Assembly (NCBI RefSeq): GCF_009796745.1
Contig: NZ_CP047024.1
Coordinates: 4,464,001 to 4,528,000, forward strand
Direction of reading: 5' to 3'
From: Paraglaciecola sp. L1A13
GTDB taxonomy: Bacteria; Pseudomonadota; Gammaproteobacteria; Enterobacterales; Alteromonadaceae
DNA length: 64,000 bases
Shown one piece after another: positions 17,628 through 27,421 of the stretch. The position numbers and the translations under genes are program-made. Numbering within the stretch: position 1 is the stretch's first letter; every line of letters begins with the position of its first letter. The notes beneath the pieces are model-generated. The model did no database searches and had not been told where the DNA came from. It worked only from the letters and a program-made list of their open reading frames with translations.

Positions 17628-19511
17628 ATGGGCGTTAAGCCGTTGCGTTTTAGTGTAGTGAGTTTGCTAATTTTCAGTTGTATTTCCTGCGTCAGTCACC
17701 CGACTGTCGACCCTAAACTTGAAGCCTTAGTGGCGCAAAAGTTAATGTTAGACATACGTTACTTTTGCCCTAATGTAACCCATAGTAAACACGCTAAAAA
17801 ATGCACCACGCCTGTCACTGCTTTACCAAAATCGCTAAAAAATATGATTAGCGATACTGGGGTGGGCGGCATCATCTTGTTTGCCAATAACTTGGTTGAT
17901 ACCGAGCAGATGATTCGGTTAAATCGTGACTTACAAGCCGCTGCGGCCCAAGGCGGGCACAAGCCACTGTTTATTTCAATCGATCAGGAAGGCGGTCGTG
18001 TGGTGCGCATTCCACAGAATATCAGCACAGCTTTCAGTGGTAATATGGCTATCGGAGCAACCTACCCGCTACATGGCACGCATTTCGCAAAGATCAGCGG
18101 AGAAGTCATCGCGAAAGAACTGGCAGTATTAGGCTTTAATCTTAATTTTGCGCCAACAGTAGATGTAAACGTCAATCCAGAAAATCCTGTTATTAATGTG
18201 CGCTCATTTGGCGAGAATCCGCAGATAGTCGCTGAACTGGGCTTAGCGCAAATGCAGGCTATGCAAAGTAACGGCATTATTTCCGCCCTTAAGCATTTCC
18301 CTGGACATGGTGATACTAGCACCGACAGTCATTCAGGCTTACCGCTTGTCGAGCATGATATCAGTAAGATAGAAGCGGTCGATTTAGCGCCATTTCAATA
18401 TGCCATTGATAACGGCGAGCCCGGTATGATCATGACCGCTCATATTCAATACCCAGCCCTCGATAACGCGGTATTTAATGCGACTGATGGTAGCCGCACC
18501 ATTTTGCCCGCCACTATGTCTCGCGTGATTTTAACGGACTTATTGCGCGATAAAATGGCGTTCAAAGGCGTGATCATCACTGACGCGTTAGACATGGCGG
18601 CGATCGCTCATTTCTACGCACCAACAGAGGCGGTGATACAAACATTCAAAGCCGGCAGCGATATTGCGCTTATGCCAATAGCCGTTCGCTCACCGAGCGA
18701 TATTCCTAAGCTTAAGAAGCTGATATTTGATGTTGCCTATGCAATTCAAAAAGGGCAATTATCGATTGAAGAAGTGGAGCAATCTGTCGCTCGGATTAAT
18801 ACATTGAAACAGAGCTATATTCAGTCTGAATCTGCTGATATTGATATAACGAAAGCGATTGATTACGCACAAACGGTTTTGGCCGCGCCAGCGAATTTAC
18901 AAGCTGAGCAAGCACTTGCCGACAACTCGATCGTAGCCATTAAAAACCAAAATGTCTGGCCTATTCGAGAAAGCATTCAACGAATTCATATCACCATGCC
19001 TGATAACAGTAAGTGTATTGCCTTAACCAGTGCACTGCAGCAAACGATAAAAACCCTAAACACAACAAAAACTATCACTTGCTCTAGCTTAACCAGCGAC
19101 AACTCAAAAGACATTTTGGCATTACAACATCTCGCTCAAATGGTCATTTTTAGTGATATTACCCCCCAGCAAAGTTTAGTTGAAATGGGTGGTATGGACG
19201 ACATCAACGACTGGCGTCTACGTCCCAATAAAGACCAATTAGATGCAAAGCTGCTCACGTTGATTAAAAGCACTCTGCCTCAACAAACTTCGTTGCTAAT
19301 TAGCATGCGCACCCCATACAAGGTAAAACAGTACGCAAGCGATGTAGATGGCATCATTGCCAGTTTTGCTTATAACACGCAAACTGTAGAAAGCGTTGAT
19401 AGTAACGGACAAAGTTATGTTAGCTATCAGGGACCGATTTATCGTGCCATAGCGGACATATTAATGGGTCCAAAACATGCTACTGGCACATTACCGGTCA
19501 GTATCGATTAA
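17628..19511 (+). CDS. nagZ: Lipoprotein beta-N-acetylglucosaminidase NagZ (GH3)
   Basis: 627 aa with a lipoprotein signal (FSCISC). The GH3 barrel contains the NagZ-specific loop KHFPGHGDTSTDSH near 221, which supplies the His-Asp acid/base, and the nucleophile Asp in IITDALDM near 318. A second domain of about 250 residues follows, as in Bacillus YbbD and unlike the one-domain cytoplasmic E. coli enzyme. It removes non-reducing GlcNAc from muropeptides, here in the periplasm. ATG 17628 has AGGAG 9 nt upstream. The C-terminal domain lacks an obvious second active site. Exported NagZ implies uptake of free sugars rather than anhydro-muropeptides. Confidence 0.9.
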   Translation: MGVKPLRFSVVSLLIFSCISCVSHPTVDPKLEALVAQKLMLDIRYFCPNVTHSKHAKKCTTPVTALPKSLKNMISDTGVGGIILFANNLVDTEQMIRLNRDLQAAAAQGGHKPLFISIDQEGGRVVRIPQNISTAFSGNMAIGATYPLHGTHFAKISGEVIAKELAVLGFNLNFAPTVDVNVNPENPVINVRSFGENPQIVAELGLAQMQAMQSNGIISALKHFPGHGDTSTDSHSGLPLVEHDISKIEAVDLAPFQYAIDNGEPGMIMTAHIQYPALDNAVFNATDGSRTILPATMSRVILTDLLRDKMAFKGVIITDALDMAAIAHFYAPTEAVIQTFKAGSDIALMPIAVRSPSDIPKLKKLIFDVAYAIQKGQLSIEEVEQSVARINTLKQSYIQSESADIDITKAIDYAQTVLAAPANLQAEQALADNSIVAIKNQNVWPIRESIQRIHITMPDNSKCIALTSALQQTIKTLNTTKTITCSSLTSDNSKDILALQHLAQMVIFSDITPQQSLVEMGGMDDINDWRLRPNKDQLDAKLLTLIKSTLPQQTSLLISMRTPYKVKQYASDVDGIIASFAYNTQTVESVDSNGQSYVSYQGPIYRAIADILMGPKHATGTLPVSID

Positions 19512-19600
19512 ACGCCCGAAATAATTTAATCAATAAACGGTCTTTATACACCTGAGCTGATATTCGCTAAGTTGAACGAGACCGAGTAACAGGGGTGGGT

Positions 19601-20002
19601 ATGGCATTTAACGATACCTTTCGTATCAGCAGTCACGGCGTTATTTTTAATGACGCCGGACAAGTATTGTTGCTAAAAGCGACCTATGGAGACTGCTCTT
19701 GGGGTTTGCCCGGTGGTGCATTAGAGCCCGGGGAAACCATTCATCAGGCTTTGTTGCGGGAATGCCATGAAGAATTAGGCGCCAGTGTGAGCATCGAATA
19801 TTTGTCCGGAGTGTATTATCACAGTGCCTTTAATTCGCAGGCTTGTATTTTTAAGGTGCGATTAATTGAGCATAAAATTACCTTGAGCGACGAGCACAGT
19901 GAATATGCCTATTTCGACATTGATTCATTGTCCGACGTACAAAAACAACGCGTTCAACAGTGTATTAAGTTTGATGGAACCGTAGTCAGTGATCGATTTT
20001 AG
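19601..20002 (+). CDS. Nudix hydrolase
   Basis: 133 aa. A complete Nudix box is present from GALEPGE to RECHEELG, spaced as GX5EX7REUXEEXGU. ATG 19601 follows AGGGGTGGG; an upstream GTG at 19595 is possible. Nudix enzymes cleave nucleoside diphosphates linked to another group; the substrate is not visible here. It lies 90 bp after nagZ on the same strand, but a link to amino-sugar metabolism is only positional. No signal peptide. Confidence 0.88.
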   Translation: MAFNDTFRISSHGVIFNDAGQVLLLKATYGDCSWGLPGGALEPGETIHQALLRECHEELGASVSIEYLSGVYYHSAFNSQACIFKVRLIEHKITLSDEHSEYAYFDIDSLSDVQKQRVQQCIKFDGTVVSDRF

Positions 20003-20201
20003 GTTGCAAAGCGACCTAAACTGCTCTAAAAACATGTCAGAATAGTCGGTTTTTTCAAGATAATTATTATATTAATTACTGCAAAAAGCATATGAATAAT
20101 TTATGTTCCTTAAATTGAACATTATTCGCTTTAACGGTAACCTTATTGCTCTTCCTTTTTGTTAGGTTTTGTACGTAAGTTACTAAAATTACGGTAAACT
20201 A

Positions 20202-20215
20202 AATAATAAATTATT
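20202..20215. promoter_or_regulatory. Candidate RpiR/MurR operator (perfect-arm dyad)
   Basis: AATAATAAATTATT has perfect 6-bp arms around AA and lies 15 bp before the start codon of the RpiR-type regulator. Its exact reverse complement is found at 32551-32564. A weaker copy (GAATAATTTATGTTC) is at 20094-20108. Together these suggest autoregulation. Confidence 0.55.
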
Positions 20216-20230
20216 ACTCAGAGTTGCTTA

Positions 20231-21082
20231 ATGTCTACTTTCACAAAAATAAAAGCCATTAAAGATACCCTTTCTAACAGCGAACTTAAGCTCGCTAAAT
20301 TCGTGCTTAGCTCGTCCAATGCGGTGCGTGATCTCTCCTCTCAAGAACTGGCCAATGTGGTCGGCGTAAGTCAATCAAGCGTAGTAAAATTTTCGCAAAA
20401 GCTAGGGTATAAAGGTTATCCTGCCTTTAAACTCGGGGTCATTGATGCCTTAAATGCTAATACAGGCGACGCTAACTTACACGGTAAAATCACCTTAAAT
20501 GACAGCTTTCGCCAAGTATCTGAAAAACTATTAAGCAGTAAAGTAGCGGTATTAAACGAAACTAAAAATCTAAATGAAGAAGCCGCCTTTCATCAAGCGG
20601 TAGAGCTGCTTAAATCAGCTAAACGCATTCTTATTTGCGGCTTAGGCGGTTCAGCGTTGGTAGGTAAAGATTTTTCATACAAGCTACAAAAACTGGGCAT
20701 GTTGGCCATTGAAGAACCTGATATGCATGCTCAACTGGCTTTCGCGGCCACATTATCAGAACAAGATTTAGTGTTTGCCATTAGTGAATCCGGTAGCACA
20801 CGAGAAATTGTAAATGTAGTTAAGCAGGCTAAGCAGAATAAATGCAAAGTCATTACTGTAACGCGCTATGGTCCAACACCCGTATCAGATTTGGCTGACA
20901 TTAAACTGTATTCAGTGGCTGAAGAAGAATCGGCACGCTTATCGTCAATTTTAGCCCGTACCGCCCAAGAGTTTATTATCGACATACTATTTATTGCGAT
21001 TACCCAGTCATCACGGCAAGGCAGGCAATTATTGGAAAAAACTAACTCAGTTGTCAGTGACTTTCGGCAATCCTCTGAATAA
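20231..21082 (+). CDS. RpiR-family transcriptional regulator (MurR-like)
   Basis: 283 aa. The N-terminal HTH_6 domain (about 1-77) shows LSSQELANVVGVSQSSVVKF, and the C-terminal SIS sugar-phosphate-binding domain (about 115-260) shows ICGLGGSALVGKDF and AISESGSTREI. RpiR regulators such as MurR and HexR sense phosphosugars; MurNAc-6-P is the natural guess because murQ and a kinase are encoded nearby. It is transcribed alone. A CGGCG-AAAA / TTTT-CGCCG hairpin at 21086-21110 may terminate it. The palindrome before its start is the candidate binding site. Naming it murR would go beyond what is shown. Confidence 0.88.
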   Translation: MSTFTKIKAIKDTLSNSELKLAKFVLSSSNAVRDLSSQELANVVGVSQSSVVKFSQKLGYKGYPAFKLGVIDALNANTGDANLHGKITLNDSFRQVSEKLLSSKVAVLNETKNLNEEAAFHQAVELLKSAKRILICGLGGSALVGKDFSYKLQKLGMLAIEEPDMHAQLAFAATLSEQDLVFAISESGSTREIVNVVKQAKQNKCKVITVTRYGPTPVSDLADIKLYSVAEEESARLSSILARTAQEFIIDILFIAITQSSRQGRQLLEKTNSVVSDFRQSSE

Positions 21083-21427
21083 AATCGGCGCAAAACGTAT
21101 ATTTTCGCCGCTTATTCGCTTCAATTAGTCAGTTCTTAGCCTTGCCCCCTCGCCTGCTTAGTATAACTAACTGATGTAACTAAACATATTTCCCATCTAC
21201 CGCTACCCTCGTCAGTATTACACGTTCAAAAGTCACTCTATTTGTACAAACTGCAAACAATAAACGGGCAATCCACAACCAATTTAAAAGTTATTAACAC
21301 TATTTAACAAAATATTTACGCTATATTTGTTTGAAATATCACCTTATCACCAATACAATCCGCTGCAATCTGCACTTATAGCAGATAGATTCCTTATTTT
21401 CTAATAGATACCTCTTCAGGGACACTT
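21083..21427. other. Intergenic region upstream of the second TonB receptor
   Basis: Contains the possible murR terminator hairpin at 21086-21110 and presumably the receptor promoter. I see no ORF and no AGAATAAT site, so this receptor may not share the regulator of the first. Confidence 0.5.
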
Positions 21428-24277
21428 ATGAACAAAATCACTCACGCCGTTAAGGTTGCGTTGTTAGGTAGCACCATTGCTATGACCAACAGTGCTTTAG
21501 CTCAGCAAAGCGAGAATTCGCAAAACGCAGACACAGTAGAAAAAATTCAGATTACAGGTTCTCGCATTTTACGTGAAGGCGCCATTGCCCCTTCACCTGT
21601 GACAGTGCTTAGTGGCGAAAGTTTACTTAATACTGGCGCCATGAATATCGGTGAAGCGTTGAACGAACTGCCCGCATTAGCGAGTACTTACTCTTTATCA
21701 AACTCTGGCCAGTTTATTGGTACGGCAGGTTTGAGCCTTCTTGATTTACGTGGAATGGGCACTGAACGAACCCTAGTATTGGTTAATGGCAAGCGCCACG
21801 TCGCAAGCAGTGCGGGCACCTCTTCGGTAGATACCAACACCATCCCTACCAGCTGGATCGAACGCGTTGAAATCATCACTGGCGGCGCATCAGCTGTTTA
21901 CGGAGCTGACGCAGTAACCGGTGTGGTTAACTTTATTCTTAAAGACAAAATTGAAGGCCTGCAAGTCAGCGCCACTAAAGGCTATGCCGATAACCATGAT
22001 TACAGTAACGATAAGTATTCATTCTCTTACGGTACTAACTTCAACGATGATCGCGGTAACATCGCCTTCTCGGTTGAGCATAGCAGCCAAGAAAGCCTGA
22101 ACGCCCTTGATAACCCGTGGACGTCCACTTCATACCGTAATTTAACAAACAACGCGCAAACTGATGAAAATAAAGATTCTTTAGCGTTCCCAGATGATAT
22201 TTATACCCCAAATGCGGGTATTTACGCACTCAGCAACGCAGGTACCTTTGCGATAGGGGATGATTACTACTCATTTAACCCGAACGGCTCAGTACGTGAT
22301 GTATACCTTGGCGATAACGTTGATGGTATTGCCTGTGAGGATTGTGATTTTATCAACTTGAATCAGTTCACCGAGCTTCAACCTGAGTTTGACCGTACTA
22401 ACTATAACCTTAAGTTGAGCTACGACCTAACCGACAACATTCGTGGTTATGTGGAAGGCAAGTACGCTCGAACGCGCTCTACTAATATTGCTCAGCCTGC
22501 GTTTTTCTTCTTTGAAAGCGACGCAGATGCGATCACTATCCAAAACGATAACCCTTACGCAGGCGAGGACTTACGCGCTCTAATGGGTGCAAATAATCTT
22601 ACTAAAATTACTATCGACCGTATGTTGACCGATGTTGGCCGGCGTACAGAAGATGATGAGCGTGAAACCACAGCATTTGTTGCCGGTCTTGAAGGTTATA
22701 TCAACGATGATTGGGGTTTTGAAACTTACATTACTCGCGGTGAAACCAAGCTTGCGCGTGCAAACAAGAACAACCTAGTACTCGCTAACTTTTATAACGC
22801 AGTAGATGCTGTTGCAGCTGATGACGGTTCCATTGTGTGTCGTGACACGGCAGCTCAAGCAGCAGGTTGTGTACCATTGAACTTATTAGGTGACGGCGCG
22901 CCAAGCGAAGCCGCTCGTAACTACGTTAACACCACCTCTGTTGGTAACAGCACCATCACTCAAACGGTTGTAGGCGGCTCGGTAAACAACTCTGGTATTT
23001 ATGAATTACCAGCAGGTTATGTGGGTTTTGCTGCAGGTATTGAATACCGCAAAGAAGAAAGTGAAATTGAAGAGCCAGACAACGCCGAAGGAACTTTCTT
23101 CAACGTATTAGGCGAAGACAAGGGGGATTTCGATGTTAAAGAAGCCTATGTAGAGTTCTCAGTCCCCTTGTTGGCTGACTTGCCAGGCATTCAAGATCTG
23201 AATTTTGAAACCGCACTACGTATTGCAGATTACAGCACTATCGGCAATGCAAAAAGCTGGAAGTTAGGCCTAGATTGGCAAGTGTATGATGACTTACGTA
23301 TTCGTTCTACCCACTCATCAGCCCTGCGCGCACCTAACATCAGCGAATTGTTTGGTGAAGCAAGCCAGACGTTTTTCAGCATCGACGATCCTTGTAAAAC
23401 CTCTGAGTTAGGTCAACTGGCTGACGCATCGACACGTACCACGAACTGTGCCGCTTTAGGTGTGCCAACTGAATTTGATTCAGATTACGATCAAGCAACT
23501 ATTGAAGGCGAGCAAGGCGGAAACATTAACCTTCGCGCTGAAGAATCAAAAAGTACCACTGTGGGCGTGGTTTATCAGCCGTCTTACCTTGAAGGCTTTG
23601 TTGCCACAGTAGATTACTGGAAAATTGAGCTGACTAACGCCATTTCTTCAGTAGACTCTCAAACCATTCTTGATCGTTGTGTCGATAACACTAGCGGTGT
23701 GAGCAATGATTACTGCTCGCTTATCTCCCGTGATGCAAGCGGTGAAATTTCACAAATCAGAAGCTTTGCCCTTAACCTTTCAGGTCAAGATGCTGCGGGT
23801 GTGGATTTCGAACTTGGTTATGACTTTGATGCGTTTGGCGGGTCATTCAAAACTAACCTAATCGGTACTTACCTTATTGAGCGTAAAGAATATCCGTTCC
23901 AAGAAGATACCTCTGACTATGTTGAATATGCAGGTACTGCAGGCGAATCAGAGTGGCAAGGTATGGTAAGCGTGAACTATATGGTTGATGCATGGCAAGC
24001 CGGTATCAAAACTCGTTATTTAGAGCGTGTAAGCATCTTTGATAACCAAGAGCTTGCGGTTAATCCTAACCGTAGCACCTTGATGGAATATGGCTCATAC
24101 GCAGTTTCTGACGTCACTGTAGGCTATGCATTTGAAAATGGCTTATCACTAACAGTCGGCGTAGATAACGTGTTCAACCGTGAACTTCCTTACGGAACAA
24201 CCGGAACAGGCGAGAAGACAGGTGCTTATGAAAACATTGGTCGCTTTGGCTATATAACGCTTTCATACGCGATGTAA
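21428..24277 (+). CDS. TonB-dependent outer membrane receptor
   Basis: 949 aa. The signal peptide ends at ALA/QQ, followed by a TonB-box-like VEKIQITGSRI. The plug (about 45-180) has LRGMGTERTLVLVNGKR and VYGADAVTGVVNFILK, typical of the large marine receptors that take up sugars and peptides. The barrel has four Cys-containing loops and ends GYITLSYAM. ATG 21428 has AGGGA upstream. It stands alone, ended by a strong bidirectional terminator. The murein neighbourhood suggests muropeptide or chitooligosaccharide uptake, but nothing in the protein fixes the substrate. Confidence 0.9.
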   Translation: MNKITHAVKVALLGSTIAMTNSALAQQSENSQNADTVEKIQITGSRILREGAIAPSPVTVLSGESLLNTGAMNIGEALNELPALASTYSLSNSGQFIGTAGLSLLDLRGMGTERTLVLVNGKRHVASSAGTSSVDTNTIPTSWIERVEIITGGASAVYGADAVTGVVNFILKDKIEGLQVSATKGYADNHDYSNDKYSFSYGTNFNDDRGNIAFSVEHSSQESLNALDNPWTSTSYRNLTNNAQTDENKDSLAFPDDIYTPNAGIYALSNAGTFAIGDDYYSFNPNGSVRDVYLGDNVDGIACEDCDFINLNQFTELQPEFDRTNYNLKLSYDLTDNIRGYVEGKYARTRSTNIAQPAFFFFESDADAITIQNDNPYAGEDLRALMGANNLTKITIDRMLTDVGRRTEDDERETTAFVAGLEGYINDDWGFETYITRGETKLARANKNNLVLANFYNAVDAVAADDGSIVCRDTAAQAAGCVPLNLLGDGAPSEAARNYVNTTSVGNSTITQTVVGGSVNNSGIYELPAGYVGFAAGIEYRKEESEIEEPDNAEGTFFNVLGEDKGDFDVKEAYVEFSVPLLADLPGIQDLNFETALRIADYSTIGNAKSWKLGLDWQVYDDLRIRSTHSSALRAPNISELFGEASQTFFSIDDPCKTSELGQLADASTRTTNCAALGVPTEFDSDYDQATIEGEQGGNINLRAEESKSTTVGVVYQPSYLEGFVATVDYWKIELTNAISSVDSQTILDRCVDNTSGVSNDYCSLISRDASGEISQIRSFALNLSGQDAAGVDFELGYDFDAFGGSFKTNLIGTYLIERKEYPFQEDTSDYVEYAGTAGESEWQGMVSVNYMVDAWQAGIKTRYLERVSIFDNQELAVNPNRSTLMEYGSYAVSDVTVGYAFENGLSLTVGVDNVFNRELPYGTTGTGEKTGAYENIGRFGYITLSYAM

Positions 24278-24309
24278 TCGCCCTTTATCTCAGTAGAAAA
24301 TAACACATT

Positions 24310-24335
24310 AAAAAGGCCTCAATTGAGGCCTTTTT
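24310..24335. terminator. Bidirectional terminator between convergent genes
   Basis: Perfect 26-bp palindrome with arms AAAAAGGCCTCAA / TTGAGGCCTTTTT. It serves the TonB receptor (+) and the PepSY-type protein (-). Confidence 0.92.
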
Positions 24336-24370
24336 AATTGCTGTAATTCATCTCACGGCCCCACTAGGCG

Positions 24371-24889
24371 CTATGAACCAAATACCACCACCAACAACGC
24401 AAATATAAAACCTATCCCAGCGATTTTAATGCTATTTTTGAACACTTTGGCCTTGGGCATAAACATCAAAAATGCAGATACCACAAAAAACAACAGCACG
24501 ATGCCAAAGGTAATATTTAAGATAAATAAAGGGCTGTTGGTTGTGGCTTTGTGTAAATTGACTAATTTCCCCAACACCAATGGATAATCATCTTTGGTCA
24601 CCATAGCTTCACCGGTATCTTTATTATAAACACCATAATTAAAGCGTACTTCGCTGGCATCTTCGCCGGTGACTTTAAACCCTTTTACATGCAACGCTTT
24701 CTCCAATGCCTGAGGATCAAGCTGAGCAGCTAAGGTGTGCTGCGTGGTGTACTCGAATTTCATAAAGTCAGTACTGCGAAAGATCAGTAAAATACCGCTC
24801 ACTGCGTAAACCGACATAATGCCCGCGAGGAAAAACCCCAACCATCTGTGATATTGCCTAAAAGTATTGTGAAATTTGGGTGATGCCAT
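24371..24889 (-). CDS. PepSY-associated membrane protein
   Basis: 172 aa. Three to four hydrophobic helices are visible: about 18-38 (WLGFFLAGIMSVYAVSGIL), about 118-140 and about 150-170. A periplasmic PepSY-like segment lies between the first two (QALEKALHVKGFKV, then FNYGVYNKDTGEAMV). The opening RQYHRWLGFFLAGIM is characteristic of PepSY-associated TM proteins, often found with TonB receptors and ferric reductases. ATG 24889 has GAGGG 4 nt upstream; the longer TTG frame is less likely. The function is unknown; its position opposite a TonB receptor may or may not be meaningful. Confidence 0.8.
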   Translation of the reverse strand: MASPKFHNTFRQYHRWLGFFLAGIMSVYAVSGILLIFRSTDFMKFEYTTQHTLAAQLDPQALEKALHVKGFKVTGEDASEVRFNYGVYNKDTGEAMVTKDDYPLVLGKLVNLHKATTNSPLFILNITFGIVLLFFVVSAFLMFMPKAKVFKNSIKIAGIGFIFALLVVVFGS

Positions 24890-25309
24890 GACGCCCTCGG
24901 TAATCGGTTTTAACAAAATAAGTTTTACCTGCTACACAGGTGAAATCGCCGTATTTAACCACACAGCAGAGTAGTTGTCTGATAACTTTACCTTTGTTTG
25001 CACATAATTGGACTTTCGATCTCCCTGATATAGCGCATTTACACTTTGCTCGCCGTCACAACTTGTGAGTTAGGCGATAATAGATCGTGATTTTTCTATA
25101 CCACAGGAAATCAGCTAGCAATGGACAGACACCGCACACTTGGGAGAAATCAGCGTGCTGACATGCTCCAACTGTCAGCGGATCCTCGTCAGGTTTTACC
25201 TAAGACGATTGCTGATATACAAGTCATGAAAACCATTTTCGATGGTAAGCGGGTGTATGCAGCCCCAGTAAACGCAGTAGTGTCAGACTCTTCAAGCATT
25301 GGAGGGCAC
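24890..25309. other. Intergenic region with a hairpin and a gene remnant
   Basis: A two-part inverted repeat spans 25050-25077 (TCGCC..TCACA / TGTGA..GGCGA). The stretch 25121-25285 encodes the tail of a decayed amidohydrolase (separate entry). Nothing else is recognised. Confidence 0.5.
25121..25285 (+). pseudogene. Remnant: C-terminal tail of an amidohydrolase (YtcJ-like)
   Basis: The open frame reads NQRADMLQLSADPRQVLP, then IADIQVMKTIFDGKRVYAA. This matches the usual ending of amidohydrolase-family-3 enzymes, where 'G.RADLVVLs.DPl' is followed by 'I.di.V..T..dGk.Vy'. Only about 50 codons remain and there is no catalytic part upstream. The frame continues by chance to 25510, antisense to namZ; that extension is not coding. 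I infer a relic left by deletion at the edge of the murQ operon. Confidence 0.55.
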
Positions 25310-26488
25310 TTATTTATAGAGCAAATAAGGCTGACGTTGCACTTTAAACTCATCGAGCCCAGCCTGCCAACTTTGCTTTATTTGCTCTGCGCTTTGACCT
25401 GCTTCAATTGCTTTGCGCATACGATCGGTGCCTGCCAGTTTGTCCATAAAATTTGCTCGGTCAAACAGCCTCATGCCACGCTTGGCAAATTGTGCTTGGG
25501 CCGTAATTAGCCAGTTTACATCTAACCCTCTTTGTGGACTTTCGCGTAAATCTACGCCATGGAGTATTTTGCCTTCGAGTTTAGGGTGCAATGCACTGCC
25601 GGGGCGAGATTCAGGGCTAAATTCAAATGCCCCTAGCGCAATCTCATTGAAAGCAAATACTTGAAAAGGAAAGTCGGTCCCTCGCCCAACACTAATGGGC
25701 GTTGCTTCAAAAAAGCACAAACTGGGGTACAAACCTATCGCCTGATCATTAGGTAAATTGGGGCTCGGGGCGACAGGCAATGAATAGGGCATATCTCGCG
25801 TATAATTGGCCACAGGTATGGTCACTAAATCAAGGCTCTGCGCTTGATTTATCCACTTTTCACCTTTAATCATAAGAGCCAGTTCAGCCACCGTCATACC
25901 GTGCAAGACAGGGATAGGGTGCATGCCCACAAATGAACGAAACTCAGGTTCAAGGATCGGCCCATCGGTAAAGCGACCGTTTGGATTTGGACGATCCAAT
26001 ACCATAAAACGTATACCTGCCTCTGCAGCTGCTTCCATCATGTAATGCATCGAGCTAATGTAGGTGTAAAAACGCACCCCTACGTCCTGAATATCAAATA
26101 CCACCACATCAAGCTGTTTCAGCATTTCAATCGGAGGTTTTTTAAATTTCCCATAAATCGAGGTAATTGGGATCCCCGTTTTAGCATCAATCTCACTGTT
26201 TACGTGAGCTCCTGCATCATGATCACCACGAAAACCATGCTCAGGGGCAAATATACGCGCTACGTTTATATTGTTCTTTATCAAATAGTCCACTAGGTGC
26301 GCCTGACCGACCATAGATGTTTGATTAACCAGTAGCCCTACGCGCTGACCTTTTAACTGAGCTAAGTAAGCATCAGGGCGCTCGGCAGCAACTTTAATAC
26401 CGGCGCTAACAGTGACTGCTTTATTGGACTGGCTGGCACACGCGCTTAGCAATATTCCGAACGCAATAAAAAGTAATATTCTCATCAT
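25310..26488 (-). CDS. namZ: Exo-beta-N-acetylmuramidase NamZ (DUF1343, GH171), lipoprotein
   Basis: 392 aa with a short lipoprotein signal (ILLSAC). The DUF1343 core is clear: [47 protein letters not shown] and LDRPNPNG. The B. subtilis homologue YbbC/NamZ releases MurNAc from the non-reducing end of murein chains, working after NagZ. The lipobox places it in the periplasm or outer membrane like the NagZ here. Its ATG overlaps the murQ stop (ATGA), so it is the last gene of the six-gene operon. Confidence 0.92.
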   Translation of the reverse strand: MMRILLFIAFGILLSACASQSNKAVTVSAGIKVAAERPDAYLAQLKGQRVGLLVNQTSMVGQAHLVDYLIKNNINVARIFAPEHGFRGDHDAGAHVNSEIDAKTGIPITSIYGKFKKPPIEMLKQLDVVVFDIQDVGVRFYTYISSMHYMMEAAAEAGIRFMVLDRPNPNGRFTDGPILEPEFRSFVGMHPIPVLHGMTVAELALMIKGEKWINQAQSLDLVTIPVANYTRDMPYSLPVAPSPNLPNDQAIGLYPSLCFFEATPISVGRGTDFPFQVFAFNEIALGAFEFSPESRPGSALHPKLEGKILHGVDLRESPQRGLDVNWLITAQAQFAKRGMRLFDRANFMDKLAGTDRMRKAIEAGQSAEQIKQSWQAGLDEFKVQRQPYLLYK

Positions 26489-27405
26489 TTGTCTTTAGAC
26501 ACAGCATGGCGTAAGTAGCCATTATGCTGGGTCAACTTCTCACGGGCCTGCTCTACGCTGCTACTGGTGAGGATCATCAAAATCGCAACTTTTACTTCTT
26601 TGTTGGCTTGAACCAGCGCCTCTGATGCGGTTTGCTCATCGCAATCCGTGGCCTGCATCACAATACGTATCGCTCTGGCATACAGCTTTTGATTGCTGGC
26701 TTTTACGTCAACCATCAAGTTTTGGTAGGTTTTACCGATACGGATCATACTAGCCGTGCTTAACATATTGAGAATAAGCTTCTGGGCAGTACCTGATTTC
26801 AAGCGGGTAGAGCCAGTCAGTACTTCAGGGCCTACCTGGGCGCAAATATCAATATCAGCTATCTGACCAATTAACGATTTGGCACTGCAGTTAAGAGCAA
26901 TAGTTTTTGCCCCGCACTGCTTGGCATATTCAAGTCCGGCGGCCACGTAGGGTGTACGGCCACTAGCAGCAATACCCACTAGCACATCTTTTGAATTCAG
27001 CTCTATCGCCTTCAAATCATCCACCGCCATCTCACGATTATCTTCAGCCCCCTCAACTGCATGTGTCACCGCTTTTTCACCACCGGCAATAAGGCCGATT
27101 ACCATGCCCTGTGGCACGCTAAAGGTCGGCATACATTCAACCGCATCTAGAATACCTAAACGCCCGCTGGTGCCAGCGCCCATATAAATTAAACGTCCCT
27201 TTTGCGTAAAGCTTTCAACTATCGTATCGACTCCAAGCGCGATATTAGGCAACACAGCATTAACCGCTGCGGCAACCTTATAGTCTTCAAGGTTGATTTT
27301 TTCTAAGATCGCCAGTGTCGATAAGGTATCGATATTGAGCGTGTCCTGGTTACGCCCCTCTGAGGCGATCGTGTTCAATTCACTGAGTAAATTTGCTTGA
27401 GTCAT
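26485..27405 (-). CDS. murQ: N-acetylmuramic acid 6-phosphate etherase MurQ
   Basis: 306 aa, the usual family length. The SIS domain carries the family signature [20 protein letters not shown] and [16 protein letters not shown], with the catalytic Glu within the latter. It splits the lactyl ether of MurNAc-6-P to give GlcNAc-6-P and D-lactate in the cytoplasm. It overlaps namZ by 4 bp and follows the kinase gene by 16 bp. Its product is the substrate of NagA, encoded in the divergent operon. ATG 27405 is clear. Confidence 0.96.
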   Translation of the reverse strand: MTQANLLSELNTIASEGRNQDTLNIDTLSTLAILEKINLEDYKVAAAVNAVLPNIALGVDTIVESFTQKGRLIYMGAGTSGRLGILDAVECMPTFSVPQGMVIGLIAGGEKAVTHAVEGAEDNREMAVDDLKAIELNSKDVLVGIAASGRTPYVAAGLEYAKQCGAKTIALNCSAKSLIGQIADIDICAQVGPEVLTGSTRLKSGTAQKLILNMLSTASMIRIGKTYQNLMVDVKASNQKLYARAIRIVMQATDCDEQTASEALVQANKEVKVAILMILTSSSVEQAREKLTQHNGYLRHAVSKDK

Positions 27406-27421
27406 AAGGTTTTACTTACGC

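Noticed and set aside
20202..20215. HexR site before the RpiR gene
   Set aside because: The HexR consensus TGTAATTAAATTACA shares only the AT-rich centre; flanking TGT/ACA are missing.
25286..25510. Extension of the amidohydrolase remnant frame into namZ
   Set aside because: It runs antisense through the 3' end of namZ and loses all family similarity after VYAA.
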